From IMG/VR virus record IMGVR_UViG_3300033571_028777, positions 1-20,543 of that record: a stretch of DNA of 20,543 bases; one strand, 5' to 3'. This document shows positions 11,741-17,351 of the stretch, one piece after another (within the stretch, counting starts at the first letter, position 1; each line of letters opens with the position of its first letter). The position numbers and the translations under genes were made by a program. The notes below the pieces were generated by a model. It was not told where the DNA came from. It saw only the letters and a list, made by a program, of their open reading frames with translations, and did not search any database. The stretch comes from a virus.

Positions 11741-12531
11741 GTAGAATTAAAAATATCATAGCCAAGTTTATCGCTGCTGTTCAAGCTACGCCGCCTGATG
11801 CTCCAAGACCTGGATCAATACCGCTTCCGCCTACAGGCAGACCAAGGCAGCCGCCAACAGGTCCTACAAATACGCCTGCGCAGCCCCCTAATCCGCCAAC
11901 GCCAAGGCCATCGCCTCACAGGCCGCAATTCACTATGTGTCCAGACGAAATCATGGGGGAATGGCCGCCGAGGGTTCCTAATGGAAATACTAGCACCGCT
12001 AACCAATGCAAGAAGATAGAGACTCATTTTGCTCAACTGAGAAAGCACCTCAAGGAATGCGCAAGCAAGTGCAATTCTGATAATGGTTTAAATTACGATT
12101 GGACGACTTGTCTTAACAATAAGTGGAACGAATGGCTGATAGACCAACCAACTTCGTCTATAGCCCCTGTTGACATGACTGGAGTAATGGCCGCCGTTCC
12201 TTTTGAGATGCCTGAAAGCCCAATTCCTCAAGACGAGACCCCGTTTCCTCTAAGGCCAAACCTTTCCGGAACACAACTCAGAAACTGCAAGATTCACAGA
12301 AACAGGTGCGCTTGCAATGTGAGAAGAAAAAAACTTGAGCATATGCTAAAGCTTGCAGAGCTTGCAGAAAAATACTATTGGATGTGTCCGCCATACAATA
12401 AGGACGACGCAAAGACAAGATTCAAGAATGTTTGCGAGGCGCTTAAGATGGAAAAGCCCGCATCAGATACTTGCTCGCCAAACGCAGACTTTGGAGACGA
12501 TTGCAGAAAGTACTGCAGAAACTGTGTATAA
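11737..12531 (+). CDS. Cys-rich, Pro-rich protein 4 with N-terminal tag, 264 aa
   Basis: The ATG at 11737 overlaps the previous stop as ATGA and has GGAG at good spacing. The tag MSRIKNIIAKFIAAVQ lacks the x-E site of its neighbours and runs into a long Pro/Thr/Arg-rich linker (about residues 20-62). After this come 14 cysteines in the same order and spacing as protein 3: ECASKC, NCKIHRNRCACN, DTC and DDCRKYCRNC. The shared frame C-x3-E-x2-G-x-WP precedes them in both. The linker would suit a flexible, extended virion protein. Function unknown. Confidence 0.8.
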   Translation: MSRIKNIIAKFIAAVQATPPDAPRPGSIPLPPTGRPRQPPTGPTNTPAQPPNPPTPRPSPHRPQFTMCPDEIMGEWPPRVPNGNTSTANQCKKIETHFAQLRKHLKECASKCNSDNGLNYDWTTCLNNKWNEWLIDQPTSSIAPVDMTGVMAAVPFEMPESPIPQDETPFPLRPNLSGTQLRNCKIHRNRCACNVRRKKLEHMLKLAELAEKYYWMCPPYNKDDAKTRFKNVCEALKMEKPASDTCSPNADFGDDCRKYCRNCV

Positions 12532-12543
12532 AAAGATACTCAT

Positions 12544-13266
12544 ATGAAAAAACTAAATAATATACTATCTAAATTAAATTCCGCTTTTGCTGTTGAAAGA
12601 GATGTTACAGAAGCCCCGATGATGCAGGAGACAATACCCCCGCTTCCTTGGAGTGTAGATCAAAACCTCACAGAGATGTGCTGCGGCCTATCTGAGTGGG
12701 ATTTGATTGAGGCTACAATATGTGGCGAAGCCGCTGGATGCGAAGAGGATGCTAGACAGCGAGTCTGGGGTGTAATTGTCAATAGAGCAATGCCTGGAAC
12801 TCCAGCTGGAGAATCGCCCGATGTTTACAACAGAGGTGTTTGCAATCTAGACGGTTACGCAAGAGTCATAGGGCGTAAAAAGCAGTTCTCATGCTGGAAT
12901 GCAAATCACCCTTGTGGCGGAGGAGACCCTTTCGCTAGTTGCGAAGCATTAAAGGAAAGAGTCCGATGCTTGAAAAAACTCTGCGGAAATAGACCGGTGA
13001 ATCCTGGACAATATACAGGAACATCTGGACTTGATGCTCTTAAGAGGCTAGGCTTCACTGCAGAAGAAGCAGTAAAGGTTAAGCATTACATGACTCTAGC
13101 CGCTTTCCTTGGCTGGCCATATATTTGCGATGAAGCCAAGAATGCTGTAAGAAATGCTTCTCGCGGTAAGAAGTCTTGGGTTGGTTGTGTTACTGTAACA
13201 TGCGCTGGCAAGACCCATAAGATCTGCTCAGACGGCTGCCACGTGTTTATAAGCAATGTAGCATAA
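12544..13266 (+). CDS. SleB-type cell wall hydrolase with N-terminal tag, 240 aa
   Basis: After the tag (MKKLNNILSKLNSAFAVE) the protein shows the SleB / Hydrolase_2 pattern: EATICGEAAGC with the likely catalytic Glu, then a helix ARQRVWGVIVNRAM, DVYNRGVCNLDGYARVI, and KKQFSCWNANHP, the family's QFSCWN block. The C-terminal region has further Cys pairs (GCVTVTCAGK, HKICSDGC), about 15 cysteines in all. Known family members cut peptidoglycan glycan strands. Sharing the tag with four neighbours suggests it is carried in the virion to open the cell wall during entry rather than acting as the holin-linked endolysin; that is inference. The ribosome binding site is weak. It is the last gene of the operon. 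Confidence 0.8.
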   Translation: MKKLNNILSKLNSAFAVERDVTEAPMMQETIPPLPWSVDQNLTEMCCGLSEWDLIEATICGEAAGCEEDARQRVWGVIVNRAMPGTPAGESPDVYNRGVCNLDGYARVIGRKKQFSCWNANHPCGGGDPFASCEALKERVRCLKKLCGNRPVNPGQYTGTSGLDALKRLGFTAEEAVKVKHYMTLAAFLGWPYICDEAKNAVRNASRGKKSWVGCVTVTCAGKTHKICSDGCHVFISNVA

Positions 13267-13278
13267 TGCAAAAAACAA

Positions 13279-13881
13279 TTAAACGCTAGGAACAGAGATA
13301 ATTGAAGTATTACGCCCCATGCGGTCACCCGTGTGGGGCTGTTTTTGAGTTATTACTAAAACAGGACCGTTGTCGGCTGTTTCAAAGCTGTAGTATACAG
13401 TGTTCACGTTTGAGGCAGATGTCCAAAGGGCTATGCTTGGAGTGTAAGATGCCGCCACTCTATATGTATATAGAATTGCGTTTGTGCAATCTACTATCAC
13501 TCTTGAATTAACGGTATGCGCTAAGTTGGTGGTCGTGGTAATTGAGTCGTTAGATAATATGTCTCCACCAGCAGTTGTCCACAAAAAACCACTGGCGTAA
13601 TTAGTCCAATTTATGAATCTATAGTCTATAGCCCCCGCCAACAAAGCGCTGCTAATTGGATAATTTACATTTGAGCCGCTTAGCGTCTTTACATTCAACA
13701 GTATGTGAGCAGACACAATTGTGCTTGGGTCTATTGAGCTTGGAACAGAAAATTGAGCAACAACTTTATTTGTTGTTGACACTGTCGAGATAGATAAATC
13801 TCCAGTCCTATAGTTGGTACTTGGACTTGCCGAGGATATGTATGTATCGAGTGTTGCTACGACAGTGTTTTCAATTATCAA
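13279..13881 (-). CDS. DNRLRE-like beta-sandwich protein, 200 aa
   Basis: The start appears to be TTG at 13881, overlapping the TGA of the gene before it. The sequence follows the DNRLRE / CBM96-like pattern: TLDTYISSASPSTNY, a VVAQFSVPSSI strand, IVSAHILLNVKTLSG, NWTNYASGFLWTTAGGD, VIVDCTNAI, and a final GPVLVITQ strand. It is rich in Ser, Thr and Asn and has one Cys. Known members are carbohydrate-binding or adhesive modules in secreted and phage structural proteins, so a head decoration, fibre or tail accessory protein is likely. The last ~22 residues are encoded across the terminator of the opposing operon and may not be functional. Confidence 0.7.
   Translation of the reverse strand: MIIENTVVATLDTYISSASPSTNYRTGDLSISTVSTTNKVVAQFSVPSSIDPSTIVSAHILLNVKTLSGSNVNYPISSALLAGAIDYRFINWTNYASGFLWTTAGGDILSNDSITTTTNLAHTVNSRVIVDCTNAILYTYRVAASYTPSIALWTSASNVNTVYYSFETADNGPVLVITQKQPHTGDRMGRNTSIISVPSV
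13314..13346 (+). terminator. Rho-independent terminator, plus strand
   Basis: GCCCCAUGCGG pairs with CCGUGUGGGGC (eleven pairs including two G-U) around a UCAC loop, followed by CUGUUUUU. It ends the five-gene Cys-rich operon, 47 bases past its last stop. It overlaps the 3' end of the minus-strand gene at 13279-13881. Confidence 0.85.
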
Positions 13882-14075
13882 AGCTGTACCTGCCCTCTAA
13901 GCTCAACCCTGCCTCTGCCTGAAAGCTTTACAAGACCTAAACGTCTGCGCATTTCTCTAACAGACTTCAGGCTTTTCTTAAGATGTGACGCAATATCTAC
14001 ATCCTTCATGTTGGCCGCATTAGTAGTTAGAAAGTGTTTTTCAATCTCAGACCATCGTTTTTTTGAAGTATTCAT
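13878..14075 (-). CDS. Small helix-turn-helix protein, 65 aa
   Basis: The ATG has GGAG at eight bases. The body RWSEIEKHFLTTNAANMKDVDIA, then SHLKKSLKSVREMRRRLGL, is a Myb/SANT-like or GcrA-like DNA-binding fold: an acidic first helix, a turn, and a basic third helix starting at KSLKSVREMRRR. The C-terminus is a basic Gly/Arg tail. It probably binds DNA, perhaps controlling the divergent late genes that begin at 14119. It is coupled to the downstream DNRLRE-like gene by a 4-base overlap. The exact family is uncertain. Confidence 0.7.
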   Translation of the reverse strand: MNTSKKRWSEIEKHFLTTNAANMKDVDIASHLKKSLKSVREMRRRLGLVKLSGRGRVELRGQVQL

Positions 14076-14107
14076 GGGTTAACTCCGCAAAAATATACAC
14101 GATACAC

Positions 14108-14113
14108 TATAAT
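14108..14113 (+). promoter_or_regulatory. -10-like box placed for a leaderless transcript
   Basis: TATAAT ends five bases before the GTG at 14119, so transcription from a normal -10 box would begin at or beside the start codon. I see no -35 hexamer at the right distance, and no ribosome binding site precedes the GTG. A phage-specific sigma that needs only a -10-like element, as at T4 late promoters, is one possibility. Confidence 0.45.
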
Positions 14114-14118
14114 ACATT

Positions 14119-14706
14119 GTGGCAAAAAGTCTAGATCCTATTAAATCTTTTCTGAAAAAGATTAACAAGAGAGGTAAGGAAAAAATTTCCTACGAAGACG
14201 TTGTCGCTATCATTGAAATGATTGCAAAAATGCATAGGGGTAAGAAATTTGGATTCATGACTGAGGAAGACATAGAATCACAAGTAAGGTTGATATGCAT
14301 ACAGCAGCTCAGATTCTTTGATGCCAAAAAAGAAGCAGACGTAACTCACCATAAATCTTTGGAAAGATGGTTAAATAAAATAGTAAAGAATAGGCTTAAA
14401 AACTTCTACAGGGATCACTGTCTTTCGGTTAACGAAAAGCATTCATCTGCAAGACAAAGCTTGAGCAGATCTGCTTGTTCTTTAGACGACCAAACACATG
14501 TAGCCGACCAAAATTCAATACAAAGATCAACCATACAGGAAGACATAGAGCATGCAGAGCTGCAAATATTTATAGAGCAAAGACTTGACGAGTCCTACAT
14601 GGAAATATACAAGGCTTGTATAAACGATGAGGCCGTAACGCCATACTACAAGAACAAGTTGATGGGTAGGATAAATGAAATCCTGAAGGAGTGGAACAGT
14701 GAATAA
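14119..14706 (+). CDS. Putative phage sigma-like factor, 195 aa
   Basis: The middle of the protein (about residues 50-100) resembles sigma-70 region 2: EEDIESQVRLICIQQLRFFD, then LERWLNKIVKNRLKNFYRD, with the layout of T4 gp55 (an FDxxK segment, a gap, and a basic helix ending in an Arg/Lys-rich motif). No region 4 is visible. A Ser-rich linker (SARQSLSRSACS) follows, then an acidic helix. As a late sigma it would direct RNA polymerase to the structural genes; the adjoining packaging genes support this. It starts with GTG and lacks a Shine-Dalgarno site, with a -10-like box just upstream. Family assignment is moderate. Confidence 0.55.
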   Translation: MAKSLDPIKSFLKKINKRGKEKISYEDVVAIIEMIAKMHRGKKFGFMTEEDIESQVRLICIQQLRFFDAKKEADVTHHKSLERWLNKIVKNRLKNFYRDHCLSVNEKHSSARQSLSRSACSLDDQTHVADQNSIQRSTIQEDIEHAELQIFIEQRLDESYMEIYKACINDEAVTPYYKNKLMGRINEILKEWNSE

Positions 14707-15526
14707 AAAGCTGTCTTCTGTAGATCTGCAGTTTATAAAGGAAAACCTTGAGAAATTGTCGCTGGCTGAGATAGCTAGAAGACTAGACTGCTCTGTAAAG
14801 ACCATAGAAAGATACAAGAAGAAACTATCAGCTCCAGATGCAGTAATTGAAGGAGGCAAGGTCGAATACCAAGCCGAAAAAGACTTGTCGTTTTGGTCTA
14901 ATGACCTTATGAACTCTGCTCGTGGCCGTAGAATAAAAAGCATACTGACTAAAGACGAATGGGAATCTTTCTGCGAGGACTGGGCTGGATATCATATTCA
15001 GCTTGATGATTTAAACCACACCGAGGAAAACAACATAGAGCAGATAATAATGCTCAAGCTTAGAATAGATAAAAACCAATCAGACTATTCCGGCGCTGTT
15101 AGGCTTCGTGATGACTTGATGAAGGAAAATGCTATCAGAGACCTGAAGGATCTAGACTTGACAGATCCACAGCAGGCTGCTGTTTACGAAAAAGTATTTG
15201 CTGCTAGCCTAAGATTGACAGATTTAAACAAGGAATACAAAGAGCTGCTGGAAAAGAGCACAAAAATAAGTGAAAGCCTTAATATTACAAGAAAGCAGCG
15301 CGAGGAAAAGGGTAAAATAGGTGCCGACACATTCTTCGCTCTATGCAAGAAATTCGACTCAAAGAAGACAAGAAATCAGGAAGGAAGAATGGCTGATCTT
15401 ATGCGTATGTCAATGACGAATAAGCAAAATGAGCTTAGGAACGGCGTAGAGTTTATGGACGGAGAAATAGCTCCACAATTACTGGATGCTGAAACATTAA
15501 GATTAATGGACAAAACAAATGAATAA
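14699..15526 (+). CDS. Putative small terminase subunit, 275 aa
   Basis: Start is GTG at 14699, behind AAGGAG, overlapping the previous gene by eight bases. The N-terminus is a helix-turn-helix (LSLAEIARRLDCSVKTIERYKKKL, residues ~19-42), as in many small terminases, which recognise the packaging start. The rest is long and helical with coiled-coil features (NNIEQIIMLKLRIDKNQ, LRLTDLNKEYKELLEKS). Position two genes before the nuclease cluster and large terminase supports the role. An alternative is another DNA-binding structural protein; there is no signature that proves the small terminase. Confidence 0.6.
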   Translation: MNKKLSSVDLQFIKENLEKLSLAEIARRLDCSVKTIERYKKKLSAPDAVIEGGKVEYQAEKDLSFWSNDLMNSARGRRIKSILTKDEWESFCEDWAGYHIQLDDLNHTEENNIEQIIMLKLRIDKNQSDYSGAVRLRDDLMKENAIRDLKDLDLTDPQQAAVYEKVFAASLRLTDLNKEYKELLEKSTKISESLNITRKQREEKGKIGADTFFALCKKFDSKKTRNQEGRMADLMRMSMTNKQNELRNGVEFMDGEIAPQLLDAETLRLMDKTNE

Positions 15527-16499
15527 AACCGCAATAATCACGGGAACGTATGGGCAGGACGGTTCATACTTGGCTGAGCACCTGCTAGAAATTGGATACA
15601 AGGTATACGGTGTATCTAGAAGAACTTCTTCTCGAACTAATGAGTTCCTTTACAGCGCGTCTATTAATCCAAACTTCACTTTGGTTAATCTAGACATAAC
15701 AGATCCGTCTGGGATCACAGAAATGATTTCTGACATCAAGCCAAACGAGTATTATAATCTAGCCGCAATGTCTCATGTAGGGCAAAGCTTCAAGGAGCCT
15801 ATCAGCACTCTGAAGACAGATGGAGAGGCTGTGACAATAGCTCTAGACGCTATAATGAAGTACAGTCCAAACACAAGATTCTATCAAGCCTCTACTTCTG
15901 AGCTTTTTGGGAATTCGCCAGGGCCTCAAAGTGAATCGACTACTTTTGCGCCAAGAAGTCCTTATGCTGCAGCGAAACTCTACGCTCACAAAATGGTAGG
16001 CCTATATAGAGAGGCTTATGGTATGCACGCTTCCTGTGGAATACTTTTCAATCATGAAAGCCCGAGAAGAGGCTTAGATTTTGTCACAAGGAAAATAACT
16101 AGAGGCATCGCAATGTTCATGCTGACAGGGGAAAAGTTTACAATAGGAAATCTTGACGCTCAGAGAGATTGGGGTCACGCCAAGGAGTATGTTCAGGTAA
16201 TGCACAAGATGCTTCAGCAGGAAGTGCCTGACGACTATGTAATAGGCACGGGCGAAACTGCATCAATCAAAGACGCTATAGATTATGTATGCGAATTGGC
16301 TGATATAAAGGAAGAGCCTTACGTACAAGACCCTAAATTAATAAGACCAGCCGAAGTAAATAGGCTAATAGCTGATCCTTCAAAGGCTCACAAGAAACTC
16401 GGATGGAAAGCGAAGATAAGATGGAAAGATCTTTTGGCCGAGATGCTAGACAGCGATGTCCAAGCTTTGGGTCGCAATAGTGTATTAGATATGCTGTGA
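15519..16499 (+). CDS. gmd: GDP-mannose 4,6-dehydratase, 326 aa
   Basis: This enzyme converts GDP-mannose to GDP-4-keto-6-deoxymannose, a precursor of GDP-fucose, GDP-rhamnose and related sugars. All key parts are visible: the nucleotide-binding TGTYGQDGSYLAE (residues 8-20), STSELFG with catalytic Thr126 and Glu128, the SDR pair Tyr149-Lys153 in SPYAAAK, NHESPRRG at 178-185, and NLDAQRDWGHAKEYV at 211-225. The N-terminal glycine loop reads GTYGQDG rather than the usual GITGQDG. At 326 aa it is shorter than the E. coli enzyme (about 373) but within the range of short forms. It overlaps both neighbours and lies inside a packaging module, an unusual place for a sugar enzyme. It may feed glycosylation of virions or alter the host surface; that is inference. 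Confidence 0.93.
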   Translation: MNKTAIITGTYGQDGSYLAEHLLEIGYKVYGVSRRTSSRTNEFLYSASINPNFTLVNLDITDPSGITEMISDIKPNEYYNLAAMSHVGQSFKEPISTLKTDGEAVTIALDAIMKYSPNTRFYQASTSELFGNSPGPQSESTTFAPRSPYAAAKLYAHKMVGLYREAYGMHASCGILFNHESPRRGLDFVTRKITRGIAMFMLTGEKFTIGNLDAQRDWGHAKEYVQVMHKMLQQEVPDDYVIGTGETASIKDAIDYVCELADIKEEPYVQDPKLIRPAEVNRLIADPSKAHKKLGWKAKIRWKDLLAEMLDSDVQALGRNSVLDML

Positions 16500-16879
16500 G
16501 ACGTAAAAAATACAGAAACCCAAGGGATTATGAGGCATATAGAGAGTTTCGACGTTCAGTTCTAAAAAGAGATAGCTATAAATGCCAATATCCAGGTTGC
16601 CAAGTAAGACAGCAGTTAGAAGTGCATCATATTAAAAAATATGCTGATCACCATAGATTAAGAACAGAGATATTCAACGGTATAACGCTTTGCAAAAAGC
16701 ACCACTTTTCAGTGACGGGAAGAGAAGAGCAGTACGAATCGGTTTTTTATAGAACCGTCATAGCAAATGCAAATGAACCAGATTGGGAAAAACTAGATGC
16801 CCCGAAAAGGATACGCAGACGCAAGAAAGCAAGCGCAAAAAACTTTAAAAGAAACTCTGTACGCAAACGTTATCGTTGA
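16496..16879 (+). CDS. HNH endonuclease, 127 aa
   Basis: Starts with GTG at 16496, overlapping the previous TGA. The HNH core has CQYPGC (Cys30 and Cys35), VHHIKKY with His44-His45, NGITLCKKHH with Asn61, Cys66 and His69-70: a complete zinc-stabilised beta-beta-alpha-metal site. The C-terminus is a highly basic tail. HNH proteins next to the large terminase are common in long-tailed phages and can be required for packaging-linked DNA cutting. Alternatively it is a homing nuclease. Its last 83 bases are shared in another frame with the ERCC4-like gene. Confidence 0.88.
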   Translation: MRRKKYRNPRDYEAYREFRRSVLKRDSYKCQYPGCQVRQQLEVHHIKKYADHHRLRTEIFNGITLCKKHHFSVTGREEQYESVFYRTVIANANEPDWEKLDAPKRIRRRKKASAKNFKRNSVRKRYR

Positions 16880-17351
16880 TACAAGAGAAAAAAAGCCTTG
16901 GGATTTCGTTGATGGCATGCCTTCTGGTTTTTATGTCAAAGAAGTTAAAAACATTGCTCTTCCATGCGGAGACTATTCTTTGGAAGGTTTTGAAGATAAG
17001 AATGGTATAATAATAGAGAGAAAGAATAGTATCGAAGAAGTTATAGGAAACTTCGGAAAAAATTGGGATCGCTTTACAAAAGAATTAGATAAGCTTGCTG
17101 AATATAAGCGATCCTATATAATAGTTGAAGACGATCTAAAGGATTCTTTTGCTAGATACGCAGCTAGAAACCCTCTGAAGGGCAGGTATTTCACCCTTTC
17201 TCCAGACTTCATAATGAAGCGAGTGTGTGAAATAGATTACAAATGGAATATAAAAACCTTGTTTCTATCGAATAAATACTTTGCAAAAAAATACATGTGC
17301 AACATGTTCAAGCAACTAATAGAAGAAAAAAATGCAACTAAATTGGACTGA
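16797..17351 (+). CDS. ERCC4-type nuclease, 184 aa
   Basis: The sequence shows the ERCC4/XPF nuclease signature: VIVDTREKKPW (DTRE at residues 28-31), CGDYSLEG (GDY 58-60) and IIIERK (74-76), then a helix leading to SYIIVEDD. In the classical GDx(n)ERKxxxD motif the last acidic residue is Asp; here ERKNSIE has Glu. The family cuts branched or flap DNA, and phage members occur as repair, recombination or packaging-related nucleases. The start ATG lies inside the HNH gene, so the two are translated from overlapping frames; the 83-base overlap is long but both domains are intact. It also overlaps the large terminase start by 20 bases. Confidence 0.85.
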   Translation: MPRKGYADARKQAQKTLKETLYANVIVDTREKKPWDFVDGMPSGFYVKEVKNIALPCGDYSLEGFEDKNGIIIERKNSIEEVIGNFGKNWDRFTKELDKLAEYKRSYIIVEDDLKDSFARYAARNPLKGRYFTLSPDFIMKRVCEIDYKWNIKTLFLSNKYFAKKYMCNMFKQLIEEKNATKLD

